The translations under genes and the position numbers were made by a program. Of a stretch of DNA of 44,549 nt, positions 1-7,921 are shown piece after piece. The notes beneath the pieces were generated by a model. The model was given only the letters and a program-made list of their open reading frames with translations, had not been told where the DNA came from and searched no databases. Source of the DNA: a virus; the IMG/VR virus record IMGVR_UViG_3300035682_000064, positions 1 through 44,549 of that record, one strand, 5' to 3'. Numbering within the stretch: the first letter of the stretch is position 1; every line of letters begins with the position of its first letter.

Positions 1-339
1 GATTTAAAACAAGATTGGGGTCCATCTGTTGAATCATTTTTTACGACAAAAAAATATTATTGTAGTAATGAAAATAAACCATATATCGTCTTTACTAGTT
101 TAACTCAAAATGTTGAATTTTTAATATCAAGATATAAAGATAGGGTTGGAAAAATTAAAAGTGTTAATTCAAAAGACATTACAAAATTTTTAATATTATA
201 TGGTGAAACTTCAATGTATGATGATTCGTTTTATACAAAAATAAATCCTACAGTTATTACAACAATTGAAAGTAATGTTCAGGATTCTATTAATATTTAT
301 AACCCAATAAGTGGAAATTATAACAAAACACCAAATTAG
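1..339 (+). CDS. C-terminal part of an unknown protein (cut by window start)
   Basis: An open frame runs from base 1 to a TAG at 337-339, giving 112 residues and no start in the window. The fragment is rich in Lys, Asn, Thr and aromatic residues and shows no catalytic motif I recognise; it ends in a polar tail (NPISGNYNKTPN). It has no signal peptide or membrane segment in the visible part. It is followed by a 42-base gap holding a TATTTATA motif, so the next gene probably starts a new transcript. Function unknown. Confidence 0.6.
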   Translation, partial: DLKQDWGPSVESFFTTKKYYCSNENKPYIVFTSLTQNVEFLISRYKDRVGKIKSVNSKDITKFLILYGETSMYDDSFYTKINPTVITTIESNVQDSINIYNPISGNYNKTPN

Positions 340-360
340 TAACATTTACAAATAAACAGA

Positions 361-368
361 TATTTATA
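361..368 (+). promoter_or_regulatory. TATTTATA late-type promoter motif before the 74-aa gene
   Basis: TATTTATA in the context GATATTTATATA ends 13 bases before the ATG at 382. It is one of eleven such motifs placed before genes on the coding strand (see findings). No -35-like element is obvious. Promoter function is inferred. Confidence 0.45.
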
Positions 369-381
369 TATAAAAAAGATT

Positions 382-606
382 ATGGATACAAAATCATTAT
401 TAGAAAATTACTTAGGTAAAAAAACCCGTACTACCGAAAAAGATATGGGTAACGGTTCAAAACAAGTATGTGATTTAGATTCAGGTGATTGTTATACAAT
501 TAGAATGAAAGATGGTCTAATTGAAAGAGTTGATAACACTATGAGTCAAAATAGAAAAATACAAGTTGAAACTACAACAGGTGTAAAACAATTATTAAAC
601 GGATAA
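382..606 (+). CDS. Small hypothetical protein, 74 aa
   Basis: A 74-residue charged, soluble protein with no recognised domain. It has two cysteines close together (CDLDSGDC, about residues 30-37) and a Lys/Arg-rich N-terminal third. The start follows a TATTTATA motif by 13 bases, and the stop is one base from the next ATG at 608, so the two are probably co-transcribed. The late-type motif suggests expression with virion genes, but nothing in the protein says what it does. Confidence 0.6.
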   Translation: MDTKSLLENYLGKKTRTTEKDMGNGSKQVCDLDSGDCYTIRMKDGLIERVDNTMSQNRKIQVETTTGVKQLLNG

Positions 607-607
607 A

Positions 608-1282
608 ATGAAAAAAATAGATAATAGAATTTTAGAGGAGATTGCTAGATATAATTCAATTAATAGTTATATTGTAGAACAAGATGCTACTTTACCACCA
701 CCTCCGGGTGAAGACCCAAATGCGTTACCACCTATGGGAGGAGCTCCAGCTCCTATGGACCCAAATATGGTAACACCATCACCTGAAGCTCCAGCAGGAC
801 CACAACCGGTTGATTTAACTACTGACCCTGATGTGGAAAAAGTTGGTGAAGGTGAAACAGGGGATAAAACAGGGGGTTCAACTGAAGAAATGGATATTAC
901 TGATTTAGTAAAATCTCAGAAAAATGTTGAACAAAAACAAGAAGAGTATTTTGATAATTTATTTCAACATTTAGATAACTTAGAATCTAAGTTAGGTGAG
1001 ATGGATGGTATTATGAGTAAATTGAATGATTTAGAAGCGAAGATTGAAAAATATAGAGAAAAAACTCCTCAAGAAAAATTAGAACTTAGAACTTTAGATT
1101 CGGGACCATTCAATCAAAAATTAAGTCAATTTTTTGATGATAAAGAAGAGGACATGGAAAAATCAGGAAAAAATGAATATGTTTTAACACAAGATGATGT
1201 TGAAGATTATTCACCTGTTGAAATTAAAAAAACATTTAGAAATTTTGACGATAGTTCGTCAGGGTTTCAACAAGTTAGATAG
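608..1282 (+). CDS. Hypothetical protein with Pro-rich N-terminus and coiled coil
   Basis: A 224-residue acidic protein. Residues 28-75 are very rich in Pro, Ala and Gly and probably unstructured (it contains LPPPPGEDP). Residues about 100-155 have the heptad pattern of a coiled coil, with repeated Leu/Ile among Glu, Lys and Asp. The C-terminal third is Asp/Glu/Lys rich. It has no signal peptide, membrane segment or catalytic motif. It lies one base after the 74-aa gene and is closed by a terminator at 1285-1310. A scaffold, structural or partner-binding role is possible, but this is only a guess from composition and the late-type motif upstream. Confidence 0.6.
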   Translation: MKKIDNRILEEIARYNSINSYIVEQDATLPPPPGEDPNALPPMGGAPAPMDPNMVTPSPEAPAGPQPVDLTTDPDVEKVGEGETGDKTGGSTEEMDITDLVKSQKNVEQKQEEYFDNLFQHLDNLESKLGEMDGIMSKLNDLEAKIEKYREKTPQEKLELRTLDSGPFNQKLSQFFDDKEEDMEKSGKNEYVLTQDDVEDYSPVEIKKTFRNFDDSSSGFQQVR

Positions 1283-1284
1283 AT

Positions 1285-1310
1285 AAGACGGTCTTCGGAC
1301 CGTTTTTATT
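1285..1310 (+). terminator. Rho-independent terminator with TTCG tetraloop
   Basis: Perfect stem ACGGTC / GACCGT (1288-1293 and 1298-1303) around a TTCG tetraloop, followed by TTTTTATTT. It lies directly after the stop of the 224-aa gene and before the promoter of the ssDNA-binding protein gene, so it separates two transcription units. Confidence 0.85.
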
Positions 1311-1321
1311 TCACAAAACAA

Positions 1322-1353
1322 TTTGACAAACACACCTTTAACACTTATACTTT
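1322..1353 (+). promoter_or_regulatory. Bacteroidetes-type promoter for the gp32-like gene
   Basis: TTTG (1322-1325), 20 bases, then TATACTTT (1346-1353). This matches the Bacteroidetes sigma-A pattern TTG-N~19-TAnnTTTG except for the last base. It lies between a terminator and the start of the replication operon, 27 bases before the ATG at 1381. Known: host RNA polymerase uses this promoter form in Bacteroides and Flavobacterium. Inferred: an early or middle phage promoter. Confidence 0.55.
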
Positions 1354-1380
1354 TATAAACCTTTAAATATTTTAAACACT

Positions 1381-2235
1381 ATGGCGACAAATTCATTAGA
1401 CGCAGTTTTGGCTCAATACGAGAAAGCAAAACAAGGTAGTAATTCTTCTACTACAAAATTTACACAAGAAGAAAGAATGAAAAAATACTTCGCGGCAATC
1501 CTTCCAGATAAGGAAACTCAAGGCCAAAGAAGATTAAGAATCTTACCAACAACAGATGGTTCTTCACCATTTAAAGAAGTTTGGTACCACGAGATTCAAG
1601 TGGATGGAAAATTCCAAAAATTTTATGACCCGGGAAAAAACGACAATGAACGCTCACCTTTAACTGAGGTTTATGAAGAACTTCGTGAAACAGGAAAAGA
1701 AGAGGACAAAAAATTATCGTCAAATTATTTGGCTCGTAAATTTTACATTGTTAAAGTTATCGATAGAGATAATGAGGGGGATGGAGTTAAATTTTGGAGA
1801 TTTAAATCTAACTACAAGAATGAAGGTATCTACGACAAAATCATCCCTATCTACAGAAATAAAGGTGATATTGCTGACCCTGAAAAAGGTAGAGACCTTA
1901 TCTTAGAATTAACTAAGGCTAAGACTCCAAAGGGAGCTGTTTATACAGTAATTCAAACGGTTATGTATGATGATGCAGCACCAATTCACGAAGATTCAAA
2001 ACTTGCTGAAAGTTGGATTAACGATGAATTAACTTGGGAAGATGTTTACTCTAAAAAACCAGTTGAGTACTTAGAATCTATTGCAAGAGGTGAAACTCCA
2101 AAATGGAATTCTGATAAAGGTGGTTATGATTATGGTAACTCTGATGAGTCTGAAGTATCGTTTGGTGGTTCTAAACCATCTGCACCAATTGACCCACAAG
2201 CGGGAGATGAAGAGGATAATGATATGCCTTTCTAA
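1381..2235 (+). CDS. 32: gp32-like single-stranded DNA-binding protein
   Basis: A 284-residue T4 gp32-type ssDNA-binding protein, which coats single strands during replication and recombination and recruits partners. Support: a basic N-terminal region (residues 15-55), the aromatic and basic core (YHEIQVDGKFQKFYDP at 69-84; YIVKVIDRDNEGDGVKFWRFK around 122-142) resembling the gp32 fold, the length (T4 gp32 is 301), the acidic tail, and the position before uvsX. Odd: there is no cysteine anywhere, so the zinc site of T4 gp32 (one His, three Cys) is missing; His70 may correspond to the lone His. The tail ends DEEDNDMPF, like the DDDIPF tip of bacterial SSB and unlike T4 gp32. It is the first gene of the operon, behind a host-like promoter. 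Confidence 0.8.
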   Translation: MATNSLDAVLAQYEKAKQGSNSSTTKFTQEERMKKYFAAILPDKETQGQRRLRILPTTDGSSPFKEVWYHEIQVDGKFQKFYDPGKNDNERSPLTEVYEELRETGKEEDKKLSSNYLARKFYIVKVIDRDNEGDGVKFWRFKSNYKNEGIYDKIIPIYRNKGDIADPEKGRDLILELTKAKTPKGAVYTVIQTVMYDDAAPIHEDSKLAESWINDELTWEDVYSKKPVEYLESIARGETPKWNSDKGGYDYGNSDESEVSFGGSKPSAPIDPQAGDEEDNDMPF

Positions 2236-2243
2236 TCAAATAA

Positions 2244-2296
2244 TTTAGACATATAGTTAGGACACTAAGATATACTTGGTGTCCTACTTGTCTAAA
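2244..2296 (+). promoter_or_regulatory. Nested two-stem inverted repeat between the gp32-like gene and uvsX
   Basis: Outer stem TTTAGACA (2244-2251) pairs with TGTCTAAA (2289-2296). Inside it, AGGACACTAAG (2259-2269) pairs with CTTGGTGTCCT (2275-2285) with one G-T pair and an ATATA loop. No T run follows on the + strand, so it is not a standard terminator. It sits in the only sizeable gap between these two genes. A role in mRNA processing, stability or translational control is possible but unproven. Confidence 0.55.
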
Positions 2297-2325
2297 AAAA
2301 ATAACAAATTAAACTAATTAGAAAT

Positions 2326-3315
2326 ATGGCGATTAAAAAGAAAACATTCTCGTTAGAGGATATAAAGGGTAAATTCTCTACAAAAACAAAATACAAACCT
2401 GAAAGCTTCTATAACTGCGGTGAAGCTTTTATGGATGCTTGTGGTTTACCCGGACCTGTAATGGGGGGTATCAATATGATGTTAGGTCATTCAAATACTT
2501 CAAAAACAACAGCTATGATATTAGCGGCGGCTGATGCTCAGAAAAAAGGACATTTACCGGTGTTTATTATAACGGAAAAAAAATGGTCTTGGGAACACTC
2601 GGTTGAATTGGGGTTACAAGCGGAACAAAATGAAAATGGTGAGTGGGACGGTCATTTTATTTTTAACGATTCTTTTGAAACAATAGAACAGGCGACTGAT
2701 TTTATGAATGATATATTAGATGCTCAAGAAAAAGGTGAATTACCGTATAATGTTGCTTTTTTCTTTGATAGTATTGGTAGTATTCCCTGTCAAATGACTT
2801 TTGAAGGTAAGGGGGGGTCTATGCACAATGCTAGAGTACTATCAGAAAGAATAGGTATGGGGTTACATTCAAGAATAACAAAATCAAAAAAAGAGGATTA
2901 TCCTTATTACAATACTTTAGTTGTAATTGTACAACCTTGGGTTGAATTGCCGGACTCACCATTTGGTCAGCCTTCTATTAAACCTAAAGGCGGTGAGGCG
3001 TTATATTTGGCATCTTCTTTAGTATTTTTATTTGGTAACCAAAAAAATGCTGGAGTTAATCATATAACCGCAACTAAAAATGGTAGAACCGTATCTTATG
3101 CTGTTAGAACAAAAGTATCAATATTAAAAAATCACGTAAATGGTATTGCGTTTAAGGATGGGAAAATTATTGCGGTTCCTCAAGGATATATTGCGGATAC
3201 AAAAGAGGCGTTAGATAAATATAAAAAACAATATTCTAGTTATTGGGGTGCGATACTTAGTGGTACCGGTGAATTGATATTAGATGAAAATAGTGAAGAC
3301 GATTCTGACGATTAA
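2326..3315 (+). CDS. uvsX: UvsX-like RecA-family recombinase
   Basis: A 329-residue RecA/UvsX-type strand-exchange ATPase for recombination-dependent replication and repair. The P-loop is GHSNTSKTT at residues 54-62. As in T4 UvsX, the glycine before the lysine is replaced, here by Ser, so it departs from the bacterial RecA consensus. The Walker B strand is VAFFFD at 143-148. The region KPKGGEALYLASSLVFLF resembles the DNA-binding loop 2 area and following strand of UvsX. The C-terminus is acidic (ENSEDDSDD). The gene is 90 bases after the gp32-like gene with a structured element between, and is probably co-transcribed with it. A homing-type cassette follows directly. Confidence 0.85.
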   Translation: MAIKKKTFSLEDIKGKFSTKTKYKPESFYNCGEAFMDACGLPGPVMGGINMMLGHSNTSKTTAMILAAADAQKKGHLPVFIITEKKWSWEHSVELGLQAEQNENGEWDGHFIFNDSFETIEQATDFMNDILDAQEKGELPYNVAFFFDSIGSIPCQMTFEGKGGSMHNARVLSERIGMGLHSRITKSKKEDYPYYNTLVVIVQPWVELPDSPFGQPSIKPKGGEALYLASSLVFLFGNQKNAGVNHITATKNGRTVSYAVRTKVSILKNHVNGIAFKDGKIIAVPQGYIADTKEALDKYKKQYSSYWGAILSGTGELILDENSEDDSDD

Positions 3316-3354
3316 AAAAATTGATACTATTACTACTTTTAAGTATTTTTAAGA

Positions 3355-3362
3355 TATTTATA
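3355..3362 (+). promoter_or_regulatory. TATTTATA motif before homing cassette 1
   Basis: TATTTATA in the context GATATTTATATAATATGGGA, with only 4 bases between motif and ATG. The same 20 bases occur before cassette 2 (38972-38991). If used as a -10-like element, the transcript would begin at or very near the start codon. Confidence 0.5.
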
Positions 3363-3366
3363 TAAT

Positions 3367-3519
3367 ATGGGAAGACATAAGATTGATGAAGATAAAAAAA
3401 AGGTAAAAGTTTCGGTTGCGATTGACCCTGAATTACCTCAATACTTTAAGGATAAATCTATAAATTTATCTTCCCTTGTTAATAAATTATTAAAAGAATA
3501 TATTAAAAATGGAAACTAA
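3367..3519 (+). CDS. Small ribbon-helix-helix protein, cassette 1
   Basis: A 50-residue protein starting MGRHKIDEDKKK. It has the layout of a ribbon-helix-helix (CopG/Arc type) DNA-binding protein: a basic N-terminus, a short alternating strand (VKVSVAID, about 13-20), a helix (PELPQYFKDK), a turn (SINLSS) and a second helix (LVNKLLKEYI). Such proteins bind operators as dimers. It overlaps the HNH gene by 11 bases (ATGGAAACTAA), which implies coupled translation. A close relative, also overlapping an HNH gene, lies at 38986-39147. Role is inferred: it may repress the cassette or help the nuclease find its target. Confidence 0.75.
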   Translation: MGRHKIDEDKKKVKVSVAIDPELPQYFKDKSINLSSLVNKLLKEYIKNGN

Positions 3520-4069
3520 AGTTTGTAGTAAATGTAATGTTGAAAAACAAATAACCGATTTTTATAAAAAAAATAATTATTGTAAAATTTGTCATTTAGA
3601 AAAAAAACAAAATTGGAGAAAAAATAATCCCGAAGAATATAAAAAACAAAACAAAAATTATTGGGAGAGAACTAAAGATGTTCAATCACAAAAAAAGAAA
3701 GTTTGGATTAAAAATAATCGGGAAAAGTATAATAGTTATTGGACAAATAGAAAAAATATAGACCCAGAATTCAAACTACTAATGAATATGAGGTCTAGAT
3801 TATGTGGTTATTTAAAGAAACTTAACATAACCAAAACTAACAAAACTTTTGATATTGTGGGTTGTTCTCCCCAATTTTTAAAAGAACATTTAGAAACCCA
3901 ATTTACTGATGGTATGAGTTGGGATAACAGGAGTGAGTGGCATATTGACCACATCATTCCATTATCATCGGCAAAAACAGAAGACGAACTTTATAAGTTG
4001 TGTCATTATGAAAATCTTCAACCATTATGGGCTGAGGATAATTTGAAAAAGAGTAACAAAATTTTATAG
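3509..4069 (+). CDS. HNH endonuclease, cassette 1 (homing type)
   Basis: A 186-residue free-standing HNH nuclease. The N-terminus has a CxxC pair (C6, C9) and a second pair (C25, C28), likely a zinc finger. A long Lys/Asn-rich middle (30-115) is probably DNA-contacting. The C-terminal HNH core has HIDH at 145-148, then the Asn of NLQPLW (169) and a final Asn/Lys-rich helix. Known for the family: such enzymes cut DNA at a target locus and spread by homing. It sits between uvsX and the exonuclease gene, breaking up a replication operon, and is about as long as the HNH of cassette 2 (185 aa) with closely similar termini. Confidence 0.85.
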   Translation: METKVCSKCNVEKQITDFYKKNNYCKICHLEKKQNWRKNNPEEYKKQNKNYWERTKDVQSQKKKVWIKNNREKYNSYWTNRKNIDPEFKLLMNMRSRLCGYLKKLNITKTNKTFDIVGCSPQFLKEHLETQFTDGMSWDNRSEWHIDHIIPLSSAKTEDELYKLCHYENLQPLWAEDNLKKSNKIL

Positions 4070-4090
4070 TAACGAATACAAACAAAACAA

Positions 4091-5092
4091 GTGACTAAAA
4101 CACTATTAGTGGATGGAAACAATCTACTTAAGATTGGGTTTTGCGGGGTTAAAGACTTTTACCACAACGGAAAACACATAGGAGGATTATGGCATTTTAT
4201 CAATACAATTAGACGTTTTATAGACGAACAAAATTTTGATAAGGTTGTTGTTATGTGGGATGGTGATAATAATTCATCCGCCCGAAAACTTATTTACCCC
4301 CAATATAAAGAAAAACGACGTATAACCGAAGATTTCAAAGATGAATCTTTTGAAGAACAGAAAGAGAGAATCAAACAATACTTGGAGGAATGTTATATAA
4401 GACAAATCAACGTAGATAATAACGAAGGCGACGATTTGATTGCTTACTACTGCCAAATCTCGGAAAACGAACAAAAGACTATCTATTCGGGGGATAAAGA
4501 CCTTACCCAACTTATATCGGATAAGGTATCGGTATATTATCCAAGAACCAAAGAGACTTATCATTTAGGAAGTAAAATCAAATGTGATTTTTACGAATTT
4601 CCCCACGAAAACATCAGGACTTATAAAATTCTATCTGGAGATAAATCGGACAATATTGACGGTATTTCAGGGTTGGGTGAGAAAACTCTTATAAAGTTTT
4701 TTCCTGAGCTACTTGAAAAAACCGTTTCTATTACCGATATTTTAGAAAAGGCTGAAATTCTACTAAAGGAAAACAAGGGTAATAAGACATTACAAAATCT
4801 TTTATCCGGAAAAACTAAAAGTGGTGTGTATGGTGATGAGTTTTTTGTTATTAACGAAAAAATTATAAATTTATCAAACCCATTAATTACTGATGGTGCT
4901 AAAGAACTTGTTGAATTATATTATAAAGAAACCTTAGACCCTGATGGAAGGGGTCATAGGGGACTTATTAAAATGATGATGGAAGATGGGTTTTTTAAGT
5001 ATCTACCGAAGGGGGATGACGCGTGGGTTAATTTTGTTAGACCCTTTTTAAAACTAACAAGAAAAGAAAAAAGAAATTATAAAAACAATTAA
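4091..5092 (+). CDS. rnh: FEN-family 5'-3' exonuclease (T4 RNase H-like)
   Basis: A 333-residue flap endonuclease/5' exonuclease, in T4 the enzyme that removes RNA primers. It acts on lagging-strand flaps beside the ssDNA-binding protein. Metal-binding acidic clusters are visible in order: LLVDGNN (D8), MWDGD (D57), EGDD (112-115), SGDKD (133-137) and SGDKSDNIDG (182-191). The last lies at the helix-3-turn-helix that binds the DNA backbone. The residue spacing is that of the PIN/FEN fold. The start is a GTG at 4091, 21 bases after the HNH stop; there is no better in-frame ATG upstream. T4 Rnh is 305 residues, so the length fits. The C-terminal 100 residues carry no motif I can name. Confidence 0.85.
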   Translation: MTKTLLVDGNNLLKIGFCGVKDFYHNGKHIGGLWHFINTIRRFIDEQNFDKVVVMWDGDNNSSARKLIYPQYKEKRRITEDFKDESFEEQKERIKQYLEECYIRQINVDNNEGDDLIAYYCQISENEQKTIYSGDKDLTQLISDKVSVYYPRTKETYHLGSKIKCDFYEFPHENIRTYKILSGDKSDNIDGISGLGEKTLIKFFPELLEKTVSITDILEKAEILLKENKGNKTLQNLLSGKTKSGVYGDEFFVINEKIINLSNPLITDGAKELVELYYKETLDPDGRGHRGLIKMMMEDGFFKYLPKGDDAWVNFVRPFLKLTRKEKRNYKNN

Positions 5093-5100
5093 TTAAAACT

Positions 5101-5553
5101 ATGAAAGACCAAGATTCGGTAAAATTAGAATTCTTAATGATGGTAAATGATAACATCATTGTGCAGAGATTTTTTAACGTAAGAGAGTTCAATAATGAGG
5201 GAAAAAACTCGTTAGAACTTTATGACTTACTTCGTGAATTTAAAGACGATATTCAAACTCAATTGTCGTTGAAAACCGTAACGTATATGACGGATAATAT
5301 GTACGAAATTGTGAACAATCCTGCTATTTTGGAAACGTCTTATACTGACGGTCCGGAGTACTTCAACATCTTCATCAAACAAAATGATGTGACAATTTGT
5401 CATAGACAGGTGGATGCTAAAGTATACCCTCCAAAGATAAGATATACTGTGGATGTACGCCCACACCTAAAAAACCTATTAATGAATTTAACTGACATTT
5501 TTTCGTCAAAAGATTTAACAAAAAAATATCTAGAAGTTAACCTAAGTGTATAG
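5101..5553 (+). CDS. Hypothetical protein in replication operon, 150 aa
   Basis: A 150-residue soluble protein of unknown family, eight bases after the exonuclease gene and 29 bases before the helicase gene, in the same direction. The sequence has alternating strands and helices, no membrane segment and no catalytic motif I recognise. A replication-accessory role follows only from position: T4 has a helicase loader (gp59) of roughly similar size acting with gp41, but I see no sequence feature tying this protein to that family. Confidence 0.65.
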   Translation: MKDQDSVKLEFLMMVNDNIIVQRFFNVREFNNEGKNSLELYDLLREFKDDIQTQLSLKTVTYMTDNMYEIVNNPAILETSYTDGPEYFNIFIKQNDVTICHRQVDAKVYPPKIRYTVDVRPHLKNLLMNLTDIFSSKDLTKKYLEVNLSV

Positions 5554-5561
5554 TATTTATT
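5554..5561 (+). promoter_or_regulatory. TATTTATT motif before the helicase gene
   Basis: TATTTATT ends 21 bases before the ATG at 5583 and sits in a small inverted repeat (GTATT-TATT-AATAC). It is the weakest member of the motif set, because its gene is a replication gene that would be expected to be expressed early. Confidence 0.25.
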
Positions 5562-5582
5562 AATACACTAAAAGAAAAATAT

Positions 5583-6968
5583 ATGGCGTCAAACAAAAAT
5601 TTTGAGTATCTAGGTAGTACATTTCAGATACAATTATTAAACCAAATCATTATCGATAAAGACTTCTCAAGGTCAATTATAGATGTGATTGAAACAAGTT
5701 ATTTTGAGAATAAATATTTCAAATTAATCATTCAAATGATTAAAGAGTATTACACAAAATACGAACACACACCAACCTTTGACACCTTAGAACAAATCAC
5801 AAAATCTGAGATACAACAACCTCTGGCGGCAAAAATCATTATTGATACCCTTACAAAAGTTAAGGAGTCCACGTTAGAAGGTGCTGAGTTTGTACAAGAA
5901 AAATCTATGAAATTTTGTAAACAACAAGAGTTACAAAAAGTAATGGTTAAAGCTCAAAAAATCATCGATACTGGTGAGTTTGAAAGTTATGATACATTAG
6001 AGGAAATGGTTAGTAAGGCATTACAAGTAGGGGAACACGATAAGGGAACTGAAAGTGTTTTTAGTAACTTAGATGATGTTTTAAACGAAGATTATCGTCA
6101 TCCGATACCGATGGGTATTCCGGGTATAGATAGACTTTTAAAAGGTGGGTTGGCTAAAGGTGAAATCGGTGTTATTTTAGCACCAACAGGTGTAGGTAAA
6201 TCTACTTTACTTACAAAAATTGCAAATCATTCATTTAATTTGGGGTATAATGTTTTACAAATATTCTTTGAGGATAATCCGAAGATTATCCAACGAAAAC
6301 ACATTACATTATGGACAAAAATCCATCCGGATGAATTGTCTATAAGAAAAGATGAAGTTATGGTTAAAGTTCAAGAAATTAAGGAGAAAATGCCTAATGA
6401 ATTAATACTTAAAAAACTTCCATCTGATACTATAACAATGATGCAAATTAAGAATCAAATTAGAAAAATGATTTCTGAAGGTATTAAAATTGATATGGTA
6501 TTATTGGACTACATTGACTGTGTGGTTCCGGATAAAAACTTAGGAGATGAATGGAAATCTGAAGGGTCTGTGATGAGAGGTTTTGAATCTATGTGTCACG
6601 AACTTGATTTAGTTGGATGGACTGCAACTCAGGGTAATAGAAGTTCAATATCCTCAGATGTTGTAACTACCGACCAAATGGGTGGTTCTATCAAAAAAGC
6701 TCAGGTTGGACACGTAATCATTTCCGTGGCTAAATCTCTACAGCAAAAAGAAATGAAACTAGCGACGATAGCAATTACTAAATCACGTATTGGTGATGAT
6801 GGTGTTGTCTTTGAGAATTGTAAATTCGATAATGGTATGTTAGAGATTGATACTGAGAGTTCAGTAACATTCTTAGGGTTAGAAGAACAAACTGAAGAAA
6901 GAAATAGACAGAGAATCAAGGACTTGTTAGATAAGAGAAAAGAAAAAAACCAACAACAAATTAATTAA
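5583..6968 (+). CDS. 41: gp41/DnaB-family replicative helicase
   Basis: A 461-residue hexameric replicative helicase, close in length to T4 gp41 (475). Residues 1-115 form a helical N-terminal domain like the DnaB/gp41 collar. The RecA-like motor follows: Walker A PTGVGKST at 201-208 and Walker B MVLLDYID at 305-312, then TATQGN, a typical DnaB motif-3 region. The C-terminus is basic and Gln-rich ([10 protein letters not shown]). It would unwind the fork on the lagging strand with the primase encoded at 38038. One base separates it from nrdB, showing tight operon packing. Confidence 0.9.
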   Translation: MASNKNFEYLGSTFQIQLLNQIIIDKDFSRSIIDVIETSYFENKYFKLIIQMIKEYYTKYEHTPTFDTLEQITKSEIQQPLAAKIIIDTLTKVKESTLEGAEFVQEKSMKFCKQQELQKVMVKAQKIIDTGEFESYDTLEEMVSKALQVGEHDKGTESVFSNLDDVLNEDYRHPIPMGIPGIDRLLKGGLAKGEIGVILAPTGVGKSTLLTKIANHSFNLGYNVLQIFFEDNPKIIQRKHITLWTKIHPDELSIRKDEVMVKVQEIKEKMPNELILKKLPSDTITMMQIKNQIRKMISEGIKIDMVLLDYIDCVVPDKNLGDEWKSEGSVMRGFESMCHELDLVGWTATQGNRSSISSDVVTTDQMGGSIKKAQVGHVIISVAKSLQQKEMKLATIAITKSRIGDDGVVFENCKFDNGMLEIDTESSVTFLGLEEQTEERNRQRIKDLLDKRKEKNQQQIN

Positions 6969-6969
6969 T

Positions 6970-7920
6970 ATGAAAGAAAAAATATTAGAACCAAATAATG
7001 AGAGATTTGTTATCTTCCCAATAGAACATAATGATATTTGGGAATTTTACAAACAACACCAAGCGGCGTTTTGGACAGCGGAAGAAGTTGATTTATCTAA
7101 TGATATTAGAGATTGGGAAAACCTATCTGATAATGAGAGATATTTCCTTAAAAATATATTAGCATTCTTTGCGGCATCTGATGGTATCGTGAATGAAAAT
7201 TTGGCTGAGAACTTCTTAAAAGAAGTTCAATATGCTGAAGCGAAGTTCTTCTACGGATTCCAAATTATGATGGAGAATATTCACTCCTTAATGTATTCAT
7301 TATTAATAGATACTTATGTGTCTGATGAGACAGAAAAAGATGAATGTTTCCACGCAATAGATAGATTACCTGCTGTTCAGAAAAAAGCTAGTTGGGCATT
7401 GAAATGGATAGAAAGTTCGTCTTTTCAAGAAAGATTAGTAGCGTTTGCGGCGGTTGAGGGTATCTTCTTCTCAGGTTCATTCTGTTCAATCTTTTGGATG
7501 AAATCAAGAGGGATTATGCAAGGATTATGTAATGCTAATAGCCTCATCTTCAAAGATGAGAACTTACATTGTGATTTTGCGATTCATTTGATTAACAATC
7601 ATATTGAAAACAAACCAACGGAGAAAAGAATTAAAGAAATTTTATTATCAGCATTAGAAATTGAAAAAGAGTTTATTACTGAGTCATTACCTGTATCTTT
7701 AATTGGTATGAATTCAAATTTAATGAAACAATATCTTGAATTTGTAACTGATGGACTATTAGTTAAGTTTGGATGTAAAAAACATTTTAATGTTGAACAA
7801 CCATTTAAATTTATGGAACAAATCGCTGTTGAAACAAAGGGTAACTTTTTTGAATCAAGAACAATGGAGTATCAAAAAGCTAAGTTAGGAGAATCATTAA
7901 CATTTACAGACGATTTTTAA
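6970..7920 (+). CDS. nrdB: Ribonucleotide reductase class Ia, beta subunit (NrdB)
   Basis: A 316-residue R2 subunit that houses the diiron-tyrosyl radical needed for dNTP synthesis. All expected ligands are visible: D71, E102, H105, E163, E197 and H200, with the radical tyrosine at Y109 (ENIHSLMY). The motif set [13 protein letters not shown] (37-49), [13 protein letters not shown] and SLLIDTY is like that of eukaryote-type R2. The C-terminus ends in FTDDF, an acidic aromatic tail of the kind that docks on the alpha subunit. nrdA starts two bases after the stop, so the two are translated together. The enzyme supplies dNTPs for phage replication. Confidence 0.95.
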   Translation: MKEKILEPNNERFVIFPIEHNDIWEFYKQHQAAFWTAEEVDLSNDIRDWENLSDNERYFLKNILAFFAASDGIVNENLAENFLKEVQYAEAKFFYGFQIMMENIHSLMYSLLIDTYVSDETEKDECFHAIDRLPAVQKKASWALKWIESSSFQERLVAFAAVEGIFFSGSFCSIFWMKSRGIMQGLCNANSLIFKDENLHCDFAIHLINNHIENKPTEKRIKEILLSALEIEKEFITESLPVSLIGMNSNLMKQYLEFVTDGLLVKFGCKKHFNVEQPFKFMEQIAVETKGNFFESRTMEYQKAKLGESLTFTDDF

Positions 7921-7921
7921 T

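Larger units (their letters stand above)
3355..4069 (+). mobile_element. RHH-HNH homing-type cassette 1
   Basis: The unit comprises the TATTTATA leader, the RHH gene (50 aa) and the overlapping HNH gene (186 aa). A second copy with the same leader, gene order and overlap style is at 38974-39685. Mobility is inferred from HNH homing enzymes in general and from the duplication. Confidence 0.65.

Noticed and set aside
2244-2296. Standard + strand terminator for the gp32-like gene
   Set aside because: The stem is followed by A-rich sequence, not T-rich, so it does not fit a rho-independent terminator on the + strand.
2379-2520. Degraded P-loop in UvsX as a sign of an inactive enzyme
   Set aside because: T4 UvsX also lacks the Gly before the Lys in its P-loop, so the variant is normal for this family.
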